Source: an uncultured Mucilaginibacter sp.
GTDB taxonomy: Bacteria > Bacteroidota > Bacteroidia > Sphingobacteriales > Sphingobacteriaceae
Length of the DNA stretch: 64,000 nt
NCBI RefSeq assembly: GCF_913773635.1
Contig: NZ_CAJYGQ010000007.1
Span: forward strand, 62,001 to 126,000
Reading direction: 5' to 3'
This document shows, in pieces, positions 1 through 8,526 of this stretch (the first letter of the stretch is position 1; the number at the start of each line of letters is the position of its first letter). A program made the position numbers and the translations under genes. Below the pieces are notes generated by a model, which was given only the letters and a program-made list of their open reading frames with translations, ran no database searches and was not told the DNA's origin.

Positions 1-478
1 AGGTGGTTATAATGGCAGGCAGCAGGGTGGCCATATCTAAAGGGATAGGGTTACTGGCAAAAATTGGCTTACGCTGGTTGTATGATTCGTATACCTGTTT
101 TTGAACAGCTGCCGTGGCGTTACCCGGCGTTAGATTGATGGTACATGAAATTATAAAATCGTGTACTTTTTCACCATCGAAAATAATCCACTTTTTGTCT
201 GATTTTTTCAGCGCCTCAATAAACGGCATGGCAATGCTGTAGTCGTCGGCATAATAAACCACAATTTTTTGGATTGCGCCTTTAGGGTCGGCTGTGAATT
301 TTATTACAGCTGTGCCGGTTGCTTTTTTGTCTTTAAGAGCTTTAGGTAACACTACGTTCTCTTTAAAAAACGTCATCATTACGTCTTTTCCGCCCTGAAA
401 CGGAAAAGGCATTTGCTGCTGTGCCTGTGTAAACGTAGCGCACATTAATATTGTGGCCAAAAATAGTAAGCGTTTCAT
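1..478 (-). CDS. Secreted protein of unknown function, N-terminal 159 residues (runs off the window)
   Basis: The ATG at 478 opens a frame that stays open to the window edge, so only the N-terminal part is present. It begins with a clear signal peptide (MKRLLFLATILMCATFTQAQ), so the product is exported. The stretch GTAVIKFTADPKGAIQKI followed by VVYY resembles the strand pattern of TonB C-terminal-like domains (a 'transduce with feedback' motif), which is inference only. The start codon follows directly on the stop codon of the upstream methyltransferase gene (479..481) with no gap, so the two are almost certainly one transcript with coupled translation. No catalytic residues are recognised and the C-terminus is unseen. 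Confidence 0.75.
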   Translation of the reverse strand, partial: MKRLLFLATILMCATFTQAQQQMPFPFQGGKDVMMTFFKENVVLPKALKDKKATGTAVIKFTADPKGAIQKIVVYYADDYSIAMPFIEALKKSDKKWIIFDGEKVHDFIISCTINLTPGNATAAVQKQVYESYNQRKPIFASNPIPLDMATLLPAIITT

Positions 479-1651
479 TTAAACTGATTTTGGTTCGCGT
501 TTGCTGCCATCGTAAATGCTGTATTCCAGTAAGCGGCAGTCAAGCTTACCGTTGTAAAATTCTATACGGCGACTGGCTTGTAAGCCAATTTTTTTTGCCA
601 GATCGGGGTTGCCGGTAAACACATAGCCTTTATAGCTCTTACATTTTTGCTTAAGGTAATCGCCAATGCGGGCATAGGTTGCTTCAAGTTTGGTGTGTGT
701 GCCAAGGCGCTCACCATACTCGGGGTTAAACATTACTACGCCGGGCTGCTCAGGTACTTCGGTGTCTGCAAAATCACAAACAGCAAATTCAATCAAATGT
801 TCTACACCAGCTGTGCGGGCGTTTTTACGGGCTACGTCAACAGCGTCTTCAGATAAGTCGGTTGCCAGAATTCTGAAACCTGTTTCCTTTTTGGCTTTAT
901 CTTTAAGCTTACGGCGTTCGGTAAAAAACACTTGTTCATCATAACCCATAAAGTGCATAAAGCTATAGTTCATTCTAAATAGGCCCGGGCTTTTATCGGT
1001 AGCAAGCAGTGCCGCTTCAATGGCCAGTGTGCCTGAACCGCACATAGGGTTTATAAAGCTGCTTTGCCTGTCCCAACCGGTTGCCATAATGGTTGATGCT
1101 GCCAATGCTTCGAGCATAGGAGCTTTACCCGGAATTTTACGGTAGCTGTGCTTGGCAAGCGTTTCGCCCGATGTATCAACAAATACTTCGGCGCGGTTGT
1201 CCTGCCAGTATAAGTGAAGTACAGCCTTATTAAGCTCAGGGCCCGAATTTGGGCGGATGCCTTTTTTTGATTTTATACGATCAACAACAGCATCTTTAAC
1301 CTTTACGTTGGCAAACAGCGGCGTACGTATATGCTCGTTATTTACATTTGAGGTTATTGAAAAGTAGCCGGTGAAGTCAATCAGCTCTTCCCATTCCACC
1401 TGCACCAGTTCGTTATACAACTCTTGCGGGTCATTAGCCTCAAAGCTTTTTAGTGAATATAATATCTGGCTGGCGCAGCGCAGGTTAAGATTTAATGGTA
1501 TACAATCATTAACTGTTCCAACCAGTTCAACGCCGGTTTGAAACGCGCGTTTAATGGTATACCCTAACGCTTCAACCTCCTGTTGCAGGTATGGTGCAAG
1601 GCGTTTATTACAGGTAATAATGATCTTACTTTCGGTTTGATAAATTTGCAT
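479..1651 (-). CDS. THUMP-domain class I SAM-dependent RNA methyltransferase (RlmL N-half/YcbY type)
   Basis: This is a 390-residue protein with an N-terminal ferredoxin-like/THUMP region (about 1-165) that binds RNA, followed by a Rossmann-fold methyltransferase. The SAM-binding motif NPMCGSGTLAIEAALLA and the catalytic-type motif NPEYGERLG (residues 309-317) are visible. The family, represented by the N-terminal half of E. coli RlmL, makes N2-methylguanosine in 23S rRNA, and the same role is inferred here. The catalytic tetrapeptide is NPEY rather than the classical NPPY; I believe this is common in Bacteroidota, but I cannot check it. The length matches a stand-alone RlmL domain without the RlmK half. 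The gene is followed without a gap by the secreted protein ending the window. A promoter-like element lies only 8 bp before the ATG. Confidence 0.9.
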   Translation of the reverse strand: MQIYQTESKIIITCNKRLAPYLQQEVEALGYTIKRAFQTGVELVGTVNDCIPLNLNLRCASQILYSLKSFEANDPQELYNELVQVEWEELIDFTGYFSITSNVNNEHIRTPLFANVKVKDAVVDRIKSKKGIRPNSGPELNKAVLHLYWQDNRAEVFVDTSGETLAKHSYRKIPGKAPMLEALAASTIMATGWDRQSSFINPMCGSGTLAIEAALLATDKSPGLFRMNYSFMHFMGYDEQVFFTERRKLKDKAKKETGFRILATDLSEDAVDVARKNARTAGVEHLIEFAVCDFADTEVPEQPGVVMFNPEYGERLGTHTKLEATYARIGDYLKQKCKSYKGYVFTGNPDLAKKIGLQASRRIEFYNGKLDCRLLEYSIYDGSKREPKSV

Positions 1652-1658
1652 GTGGCTG

Positions 1659-1692
1659 CAAATTTATGAATTAAAAAATGCCCGATTTACAA
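1659..1692 (-). promoter_or_regulatory. Candidate Bacteroidota sigma-A promoter of the RlmL-type gene
   Basis: On the minus strand TTG (1692..1690) is followed after 23 bp by TAAATTTG (1666..1659), a full match to the -33 TTG / -7 TAnnTTTG pattern. The ATG at 1651 is 8 bp beyond the -7 element, so the transcript would be leaderless or nearly so. The -33 TTG is half of a CAATTG palindrome at 1690-1695 that could also serve the divergent DUF3127 gene. Confidence 0.5.
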
Positions 1693-1729
1693 TTGTAACT
1701 ATTAACTTTACGTTTTATAAGCAAGAATT

Positions 1730-2092
1730 ATGGATATTAAAGGCAAAGTACACGAAGTTACTCCTACACAGCAAGTTACCGAATCTTTAAAAAAGAGAGA
1801 ACTTATTGTAGAATATATAGAAAACCCGCAATACCCTGAGTATATTAAATTTGAAGCCATCCAGGATCGTTGCAATTTATTGGATGCTGTTAAAGTTGGT
1901 GATGACGTTGAGGTGTTCTTTAACCTTCGCGGCCGCCCATGGACTGATAAAACCGGTAAAAAGAGCTACTTTAACTCATTGCAGTTATGGCGCCTTAACG
2001 TACTAAGCGGTGGTGCAGCAGCAGCAACCCCTGACTACGCTCCACCGGTTGACATCAACTCTGCACCTGATGATGACGACTTGCCGTTCTAA
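1730..2092 (+). CDS. DUF3127 family OB-fold-like protein with SSB-type acidic C-terminus
   Basis: This 120-residue protein begins MDIKGKVHEVTPTQQVTES and contains the DUF3127 core including VEVFFNLRGRPWTDKTGKK. The last residues are DDDDLPF. That acidic tip ending in Pro-Phe is the hallmark of bacterial single-stranded-DNA-binding proteins (DDDIPF/DDDLPF), where it docks repair and replication partners. The stretch before it is a low-complexity linker (SGGAAAATPDYAPP), also SSB-like. The family has no established function. The inference is an SSB-related OB-fold protein that binds nucleic acid and recruits partners through the tip. The gene is divergent from the RlmL-type gene and is followed by a strong hairpin terminator, so it is probably monocistronic. 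Confidence 0.88.
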   Translation: MDIKGKVHEVTPTQQVTESLKKRELIVEYIENPQYPEYIKFEAIQDRCNLLDAVKVGDDVEVFFNLRGRPWTDKTGKKSYFNSLQLWRLNVLSGGAAAATPDYAPPVDINSAPDDDDLPF

Positions 2093-2097
2093 ACTGC

Positions 2098-2222
2098 AGA
2101 AGAAAGAGCTAAGAACCAAGAGCCAAGATCTATTGGCATAACAAAAAAGAGGCATCTCATAAATTAGATGCCTCTTTTTTGTTACAGAAGTTTGTCTTGG
2201 TTCTTGTTTCTTAATTCTCTCT
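2098..2222. repeat. Long imperfect inverted repeat built on AAGAACCAAGA-like motifs
   Basis: Left arm AAGAACCAAGAGCCAAGA (about 2110-2128) and right arm TCTTGGTTCTTGTTTCTT (about 2194-2214) are near reverse complements and flank the terminator hairpin. Together they could form a cruciform of more than 100 bp. Such purine-rich AAGAACCAAGA strings look like dispersed intergenic repeats rather than coding DNA. Confidence 0.6.
2139..2184. terminator. Strong hairpin terminator after the DUF3127 gene
   Basis: A perfect 19-bp inverted repeat (2139-2157 and 2166-2184) with an 8-nt loop has A-rich left and T-rich right arms, typical of a bidirectional rho-independent terminator. It lies inside a longer imperfect inverted repeat. 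Confidence 0.85.
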
Positions 2223-2289
2223 GCCATTAACTGTTAAAAATTGTTAAACTGATGTTACGCTCTTGTATTTCAATTATTTTTGTTGAGTA

Positions 2290-4116
2290 ATGAAGAAGAG
2301 AAGTATTGGTTTAATAATTGGCCTTATGGGGTTTGCCTTGCTGGGAGTGGTGGCCATGCAATATTTTTTCCTGCGGCAATCCTATCATATGCAGTCGGAA
2401 TTATTTGACCGCGATGTGCATGAGGCCTTAAACACTGTAGTATCAAAGCTTGAAAAAAAGGATGCTAACAGGTTTATTGACAAGCAGGCCGATAGCATGA
2501 TAGTTAAACAGGATCGTAAGTTTACTAAAACCAAGGTAAAAAAATTTGTTACCGATAGTTCGACAAACACCACCGCAACGCAAAGCCGTAAGCAGCATGA
2601 TTTACGCATTGCCAAACTGCGCGACAGCTTAAAATACATTATCCTCCGCACCAAACTGGATGAGGAGCTTTACGGGCTTCCGCAAGAGGAAATGGTGAAT
2701 GTGAAAATCCAGATTGAAGAGTTCGTTGATGAATTTGGTATTCTGCACCAAAATAGAGGACCGCTTGAAATAACCAAATTGCCGCCAACAAAACGTGGTA
2801 ACAAAGTACACAAGTACGATACTACTTATCAGCATTACCTCGACCCGCAGTTTGGCCCGCAGGTGGTGGCCCGGGTAAGAATTAACCCTTACTGGCAGCG
2901 CGAGCATGACCGCAAAGTAAAAGAACGCAAGGTTGCCCAAATAAAGCAAATGCTGCGTGCAGATTCACTTGCCAAGCTAAATCAAAAAGAAACCGAGGTA
3001 ACGTTAACAAACTTCACCGTAATGCAAAACCTGGCCGAAGAATATAAAAACTCAGGCCAGCCATTAAAAGATCGCATTAATACCTTGTGGATTGACTCGT
3101 TACTGCGTTTTGAATTACATAACAAAGGTATTATGCTGCCTTTTAGTTATGAAGTAAGCACAGCTAATAACGATTCGCTCATCTTTTCAAAAGCGTATGA
3201 TATGGTAGGCGAGAAGCCTGTGTTTTATGCCAGCGAAACTTATCAAACCCCAATTTTTACCAAGGATGTAATTAACGATCCGGGTAAAATACAGTTGTTC
3301 TTCCCCGATAAAAACTCGCATATACTAAGCAGCATGACTTATATGCTTAGCATTAGCGGAGGTTTATTAATGGTGCTTATTGTATGCTTTGGCTACACCA
3401 TATTCACCATACTGCGTCAAAAGAAAATTTCGGAAATGAAAACCGATTTTATCAACAACATGACGCATGAGTTTAAAACGCCTGTATCAACCATTATGAT
3501 TGCCAGTGAGGCATTAAAAGATCAGGAGATTATTGAAGACAAAGCCCGTGTTACCCGCCTGGCCGATATTATTTATGAAGAGAATGCCCGCTTGGGCAGC
3601 CACATTGAGCGCGTTTTGAACATTGCCCGTATTGAGAAAAACGACTTCAAGCTCGACAAAAAGCCGGTTGATGTTAACGAACTGATAACCGACGTATTAG
3701 ACAGCATGCAGCTAAAGCTGCAAAAGAGCAATGCCCAACTTGATTTGCACTTAGATGCCGAATTTGCCGTTATAGAGGCCGACGAACTTCACTTTGCCAA
3801 CGTAATATTCAATTTAATTGATAACGCCGTTAAGTATAGTAAAGATGAACCCGAACTTACCATAAGCACCCTTAATAAAGGCAGCCAACTGGTTATACGT
3901 GTGGCCGATAAAGGCATTGGTATGAGCCGCGACCAACAAGCCAAAATATTTGAACAATTTTACCGTGTGCCTACAGGTAATTTGCATGATGTTAAAGGCT
4001 TTGGATTAGGACTTAGTTATGTGAATACTATAGTTAAGCGCCTGGAAGGTATGATAAGCGTTCGTTCAGAAAAAGAAAAAGGTTCTGAATTTGAACTGAA
4101 ATTCAATATTGTATGA
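2290..4116 (+). CDS. Membrane sensor histidine kinase with large extracytoplasmic sensor region
   Basis: This 608-residue kinase has an N-terminal membrane helix (about 7-27), a roughly 320-residue extracytoplasmic region and a second helix (about 347-375). The cytoplasmic HisKA domain carries the phospho-accepting His393 (MTHEFKTPVSTIMIAS). The HATPase_c domain has N box (FNLIDNAVKYS), G1 (VADKGIGMS), F box (IFEQFYRVP) and G2 (GFGLGLSYV) motifs, so all catalytic elements are intact. The sensor region is rich in Lys and Asp and matches no sensor fold I can name. The last 4 bp overlap the start of the response regulator gene (ATGA), so the two form a cognate two-component pair. The stimulus is unknown. 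Confidence 0.95.
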   Translation: MKKRSIGLIIGLMGFALLGVVAMQYFFLRQSYHMQSELFDRDVHEALNTVVSKLEKKDANRFIDKQADSMIVKQDRKFTKTKVKKFVTDSSTNTTATQSRKQHDLRIAKLRDSLKYIILRTKLDEELYGLPQEEMVNVKIQIEEFVDEFGILHQNRGPLEITKLPPTKRGNKVHKYDTTYQHYLDPQFGPQVVARVRINPYWQREHDRKVKERKVAQIKQMLRADSLAKLNQKETEVTLTNFTVMQNLAEEYKNSGQPLKDRINTLWIDSLLRFELHNKGIMLPFSYEVSTANNDSLIFSKAYDMVGEKPVFYASETYQTPIFTKDVINDPGKIQLFFPDKNSHILSSMTYMLSISGGLLMVLIVCFGYTIFTILRQKKISEMKTDFINNMTHEFKTPVSTIMIASEALKDQEIIEDKARVTRLADIIYEENARLGSHIERVLNIARIEKNDFKLDKKPVDVNELITDVLDSMQLKLQKSNAQLDLHLDAEFAVIEADELHFANVIFNLIDNAVKYSKDEPELTISTLNKGSQLVIRVADKGIGMSRDQQAKIFEQFYRVPTGNLHDVKGFGLGLSYVNTIVKRLEGMISVRSEKEKGSEFELKFNIV

Positions 4117-4802
4117 AGAAAATACTATTGGTAGAAGATGACGCCAACCTGGGCGCCCTGTTGCAAGACTACCTGCAGCTTAAAGGCAGGTTTGATGTAG
4201 TGCTTTGCAAAGATGGCGATGCCGGCTTAAAGGAGTTTACCAAGAGTGATTTTGACCTGCTGATACTGGATGTAATGATGCCCAAAAAGGATGGGTTTAC
4301 TTTGGGTAAGGAAATACGCAAAATAAATGAGCATGTGCCTATTATTTTTGCTACTGCCAAGGCCATGATTGAAGACAAAACCCAGGCATTTAATTTAGGT
4401 GGCGATGATTATATCACCAAACCCTTTCGCATTGAGGAATTGCTGCTTCGTATAAATGCGCTTTTAAAGCGTACCGCTGCTGGCAGCACCGAAGAGGAAA
4501 AGCCTACTACCTTTAAAATTGGTAAGTACGATTTTGACTTTACTTCACAAACCATAACGGCCGATGGATTGGTTCAAAAGCTATCAACAAAGGAAGCTGC
4601 CTTGTTGCGGTTGCTGTGCCTTAAAAAAAATGAAGTACTAACTCGCGAAGAAGCCCTGCTCAACATCTGGAACGACGATAACTACTTTAATGGCCGTAGT
4701 ATGGATGTTTTTTTAAGTAAGATACGCAAGTACCTGAAAGATGACCCGCGTGTAGAAATTATTAACGTGCATGGCCGTGGATATAAGCTGCTGGTAAATT
4801 AA
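4113..4802 (+). CDS. OmpR/PhoB-family response regulator
   Basis: This 229-residue protein has an N-terminal receiver domain and a C-terminal winged-helix DNA-binding domain. The acidic pocket is D9/D10, the phosphorylation site is D53 (LLILDVMMPKKDG), with T81 and K103 (DDYITKPF) as the conserved switch residues. The C-terminal part (about 130-229) carries the Trans_reg_C pattern ending RGYKLLVN. It overlaps the kinase gene by 4 bp (ATGA), so translation is coupled and phosphotransfer from the upstream kinase is expected. The target genes cannot be deduced from the sequence; the convergent DUF5686 gene is simply the next gene. Confidence 0.95.
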   Translation: MKKILLVEDDANLGALLQDYLQLKGRFDVVLCKDGDAGLKEFTKSDFDLLILDVMMPKKDGFTLGKEIRKINEHVPIIFATAKAMIEDKTQAFNLGGDDYITKPFRIEELLLRINALLKRTAAGSTEEEKPTTFKIGKYDFDFTSQTITADGLVQKLSTKEAALLRLLCLKKNEVLTREEALLNIWNDDNYFNGRSMDVFLSKIRKYLKDDPRVEIINVHGRGYKLLVN

Positions 4803-4943
4803 GGCTTGCAGCTTTGGCGATTGTCAAAAAAAATTGCGGCTTTTACCTCTTAAATACGCGGCGCTGTCCCGGTGGTAGCTGTGCCTGTGCATATTATTTT
4901 AAGGTAAAACCCGCAATTTTGTGTTTCTTATTTGTCTGCCTGC

Positions 4944-7499
4944 TTAAAAATCAAACTTTACAAACGTTCTTAAACCAAGCTTTGGCGCGTTGGGGTTATC
5001 TAAATAAGTAAAGCGGCGTACCAGGTCAAACCTCAAAACTTTAAATATGTTTCCTATGCCCACGCTTCCCTCGGCATACATGCCATTGTTAAGCGTATAA
5101 GTTGTTGCAAGGCCCGAGCTGTTGGTTGGAAAGCGCAGCAGGGAACGGTCATTTGCCGGGTTGTTTTCAGCTCTTACACCTCCCCATAAACCTTTAAAGT
5201 TTACCACCTCGCGCAGTTTTAAGCGGCGCAGCAAAGGTATTTTGTTAAACAAAAAGCCGTTAAAATTATGGTCAATGGTAAGTGTGGCATAATGGTCGCT
5301 CACAAACTCTTGAAAGTTCATCATGTTAAACGACTGAAACTGGAAAGCATAACTTTGATTAGCCCTGTGTATATCCATTAAAGGGAACGGTACTTTGCCA
5401 AACAGGTAGCCACCTTCGGTGCTAACGTCAGTAAAGCCTAGTTGCGACAGGTAAAAGCGTTTGCTAATGTTACCTACAACGTTTTGGTAGTTGTAATCGC
5501 CACCTAATAAGCCTTTAAATCCTTGCGTATAACGCAGGGTATAAATAGGGTACTTATCAGGAATAGGTGTACGATATAATTTACCCTGATAGAACTTTTC
5601 GTGCGGTGCAAAGCGCAATTGCAACGACATTTCGGTAGTGTGAATAAGATTCACATTATTTAAAGCTCCGTTTGGCAGCAGATTTTGAAATTGTAACGCC
5701 CCAGCCGGACTTTGATTCCATTTTTTGAAACCTACAGCGTACGAGAAATGGTTTAAGTACTCGTGTACATAATCCAGTTTAAAGATGTCATTATATAGCC
5801 ACTGATCATTAGCGCCACGTTTGAATGATAGTAGGAAGTTGCTCTCTTGCACAAATTCAAGTTCCTGGCCAGGTACCTTGGTATCGTGCTGAAAGCTGGC
5901 GCGAATGTAGTTTTGTGGAAACGAGTATATAGACTTGTTATTTAATGAATATGTAGAGCTTAGGAAGTATTTAAACTTTTGGTCGCGGGTGCCGTACGCT
6001 CCATAAGTTTCAAAGTAATAACGTTTGCTTAGCGCAGTGGTTGTACGGCCGCCTAAACGAGCTCTGAACCCTTCAACCGGATTGAAGCTGTAAAACGTGT
6101 TAACAGGTCCCATTTCAAACGGTCCGAAATTTTTGTACCCGGCCAGCACCAGCGTAGCAATATCCATAGTGCGTTTAAACGATGGTATAGTTTGCAGGCT
6201 ATCTACGTTTTTATATAAATCGGCAGCGGCTTTGTCAAGCGTATCAGGGCGGCTTTCGGTCCAGTAAGCATCAGTTTGCTCGTCAGACTGCTTCGCGTAA
6301 ACCTGGGCAGGGCCGTCATAAGTTTCTTTAGGGCGGGGCGAGTTCAATTTAAAATCGCGTATGGTAACCAGGCGTTCACCAAATACACCACCGCCTTTAT
6401 TTTTATTTAAAGCAAACTCAATTTTTAAATTGCTTTGGCTTAAATGGTAACGGTTATCCGGATTTTTCTCGAACGATAAGCGCGCCTCCATTTGACGGAC
6501 AAAGTTTAGATCGATGTTTTTATTTACCGTTAGCACCGCATTTTGCACCGCATAATTGCCATCCATAGTAATGTAAATGCGGCCTTCAAAAAGCTTGTTA
6601 ATGGTATTGCGTGGCGTAAAGCTTAGTTCAATAAGATTAGGTTTTTGATCTTTTATGGTATCGGTGATAAAAAACTTATAGTAGTTAGGTGAATTATCAG
6701 ATATAGGACTTAACAACTGGTTGCTCAGCAACGATACGTTGTTATCATAAATGTTAATATCCTGGTACATGCGGTTGAAGTAGGTGGTGAGGCCCTGATT
6801 ATCAACAAATGTTTCATCATACTTAACCTGCTTGTTGGCTTCAACCACCTGCTTTTGGGCATAAGGAACTTTGCGGTAGTAATTAGCCGAAAGTTTCTCC
6901 TCCATATATAAAGGCAGCAATGTTTTACCGCCAATAGCAGTTGAATCCTGCTCGCGGAACATGAACTGGTAATTTTTAAAAATTTTTCTGTTCTTGAACT
7001 TGTCGCTAAGGTTGCTAAGCGAAAAGGTCATACGCTCATACTGCTTGTACTCAGCAAAGTTATAGCTGGTAACCTGGTTTTGTGCTTTATGTGCAATTAC
7101 TTGTCTTATAAGCTCAACCGCAGGGTTGTTTTTATTGGTATACTTCTTTTTCTTACCGGCTTTAACAACAACATCACTCAGCTGCTTGCTATCAGCGCTT
7201 ATGGCAATATTAATGGTTTGTTCCTGCCCGGCCTCAATGCTGCGGGTAGCGGTACGGTAGCCAACATAGTTCACTTTAATGTATTCAAACTTATCGTTGG
7301 TTCTTATGGTAAAGCGTCCCTGGCCGTCTGTTGGAGCACCCTGGTTGCTGTCGCCAAACGTTACCGTTACATAGGGTAAAGCTTCTTTTGTTTTGGCATC
7401 GGTAACCGTACCTTTTACAACCGTGCTTTGCGCATGCAGTGTGTTGAAGGAAACAGTAATTATACTGATGATTAATACTAACTTAGTAAAGAGTTTCAT
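4944..7499 (-). CDS. DUF5686 outer-membrane barrel protein with N-terminal carboxypeptidase-regulatory-like domain
   Basis: This 851-residue protein starts with a signal peptide (MKLFTKLVLIISIITVSFN, cleavage after LHAQ). Residues about 25-105 form a CarboxypepD_reg-like beta-sandwich (VVKGTVTDAKTKEALPYVTV, QGRFTIRTNDK). The remaining ~740 residues match the DUF5686 family, with many alternating aromatic strands and a terminal Phe (FVKFDF) as expected for a BAM-inserted outer-membrane barrel. The family is widespread in Bacteroidota and lacks a proven function. It is convergent with the response regulator and divergent from the Crp/Fnr gene, with 324 bp between. No -7 element is obvious on its strand. 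Confidence 0.9.
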   Translation of the reverse strand: MKLFTKLVLIISIITVSFNTLHAQSTVVKGTVTDAKTKEALPYVTVTFGDSNQGAPTDGQGRFTIRTNDKFEYIKVNYVGYRTATRSIEAGQEQTINIAISADSKQLSDVVVKAGKKKKYTNKNNPAVELIRQVIAHKAQNQVTSYNFAEYKQYERMTFSLSNLSDKFKNRKIFKNYQFMFREQDSTAIGGKTLLPLYMEEKLSANYYRKVPYAQKQVVEANKQVKYDETFVDNQGLTTYFNRMYQDINIYDNNVSLLSNQLLSPISDNSPNYYKFFITDTIKDQKPNLIELSFTPRNTINKLFEGRIYITMDGNYAVQNAVLTVNKNIDLNFVRQMEARLSFEKNPDNRYHLSQSNLKIEFALNKNKGGGVFGERLVTIRDFKLNSPRPKETYDGPAQVYAKQSDEQTDAYWTESRPDTLDKAAADLYKNVDSLQTIPSFKRTMDIATLVLAGYKNFGPFEMGPVNTFYSFNPVEGFRARLGGRTTTALSKRYYFETYGAYGTRDQKFKYFLSSTYSLNNKSIYSFPQNYIRASFQHDTKVPGQELEFVQESNFLLSFKRGANDQWLYNDIFKLDYVHEYLNHFSYAVGFKKWNQSPAGALQFQNLLPNGALNNVNLIHTTEMSLQLRFAPHEKFYQGKLYRTPIPDKYPIYTLRYTQGFKGLLGGDYNYQNVVGNISKRFYLSQLGFTDVSTEGGYLFGKVPFPLMDIHRANQSYAFQFQSFNMMNFQEFVSDHYATLTIDHNFNGFLFNKIPLLRRLKLREVVNFKGLWGGVRAENNPANDRSLLRFPTNSSGLATTYTLNNGMYAEGSVGIGNIFKVLRFDLVRRFTYLDNPNAPKLGLRTFVKFDF

Positions 7500-7823
7500 G
7501 ACCTTAAAGGTTGCTGGGTTCAGATATCACAAAACGGGTTATGCCAGTGCGTTGCAAATTGAAGTTTGCTAAAAAGTGCAGTTGATATTTATCAGGAATG
7601 CTGTATTTTGGTAGTTATACCGGCAGCCTGATAACCGATTTTGCAAAATCGTGTGAACACGGTTTAAGTAAAATATTGAGGCAAAGGTGCAGCGGCTATT
7701 TGCAAGTTACAACACCCAACAATGGTAATGACAATTGGATTATAAATTGATTACAATTGGCTTACATTTGCATGAAACCTGCAAAATAATTACGCTAAAA
7801 TTGCCATTATTGTAACGCTGAAA
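7500..7823. other. Divergent intergenic region, 324 bp
   Basis: No gene is seen between the divergent DUF5686 and Crp/Fnr genes. The region holds the candidate Crp/Fnr promoter and repeated ATTG motifs (near 7735, 7747 and 7756). Nothing else was recognised. Confidence 0.6.
7763..7770 (+). promoter_or_regulatory. Candidate -7 element of the Crp/Fnr gene
   Basis: TACATTTG fully matches TAnnTTTG and lies 53 bp before the ATG at 7824. The nearest TTGs upstream (7735-7737 and 7747-7749) give spacings of 25 and 13 bp, both outside the usual range, so the -33 half is uncertain. Confidence 0.4.
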
Positions 7824-8408
7824 ATGTTTGATGCCCTATTTAATTATATTGAAAACTACGCCAAAAGTAATTTAAGCGCCGACGATAAAAAGCTTATAGA
7901 ACAAACCTTTAAACTGCGTAAACTAAGAAAACGTCAATATTATTTACAGGCAGGAGATATAAACAAACAGATTGGCTTCGTTTTAAAAGGTGCTTTCCGT
8001 ATGTATTCGGTTGATGATAGGGGCCATGAGCATATTGTACGTTTTAGTTTAGAAAACTGGTGGGTAGCCGATTATGAAAGCTATATGCTGCAAACGCCAT
8101 CAAAGTATAATATTGATGCTGTTGAAGATGCTGAAATACTCATAATATCAAACACGCAGAGAGAGGAATTGCAAACACAGATACCTGCTTTTGCTGATAT
8201 GATAAAGGAGCTTGACAAGCGAGCCAATATTGCCACGCAAAACAGAGTGCATGCTGCTATAAGCCTAACCGCCGAAGAGCGGTTTAACAACTTGCAAAAT
8301 ACATATCCTTATTTTTTGCAGCGCTTTCCCCAAAGTATGATAGCATCTTATTTAGGCATATCGCCCGAAACATTGAGCAGGATTAGGAAAGCAAGCGTAG
8401 GCCGGTAA
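7824..8408 (+). CDS. Crp/Fnr-family transcriptional regulator
   Basis: This 194-residue protein has an N-terminal cyclic-nucleotide-binding-type beta-roll (about 25-115; YYLQAGDINKQIGFVLKGAF) and a C-terminal helix-turn-helix ending SYLGISPETLSRIRK. It lacks the canonical cAMP-binding RS(A/T) signature, as do most Bacteroidota members, so the ligand is unknown. No Cys cluster for an Fnr-type iron-sulfur centre is present. It sits between two outer-membrane protein genes, divergent from the DUF5686 barrel and upstream of the kinase-like/BamA fusion. It could regulate either, but no palindromic operator stands out. Confidence 0.92.
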   Translation: MFDALFNYIENYAKSNLSADDKKLIEQTFKLRKLRKRQYYLQAGDINKQIGFVLKGAFRMYSVDDRGHEHIVRFSLENWWVADYESYMLQTPSKYNIDAVEDAEILIISNTQREELQTQIPAFADMIKELDKRANIATQNRVHAAISLTAEERFNNLQNTYPYFLQRFPQSMIASYLGISPETLSRIRKASVGR

Positions 8409-8476
8409 AAGCCTGAATGTGATGGCCCTTAGTCAACAATTAATTAAAAGCGTATTTATTACAAATGCGTTAAGAT

Positions 8477-8509
8477 TTGGCGCTTAAATTTTTGCTTATT
8501 TTACACTTG
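8477..8509 (+). promoter_or_regulatory. Candidate promoter of the kinase-like/BamA fusion gene
   Basis: TTG (8477-8479), a 22-bp spacer and TACACTTG (8502-8509; 7 of 8 against TAnnTTTG) lie just upstream of the ATG at 8527, predicting a 5' UTR of about 12 nt. Confidence 0.4.
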
Positions 8510-8526
8510 CAAACATTAAAGGCGTT

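Noticed and set aside
4814..5011. 65-residue frame after the response regulator
   Set aside because: It runs into the 3' end of the DUF5686 gene on the other strand, has no promoter and no recognisable sequence.
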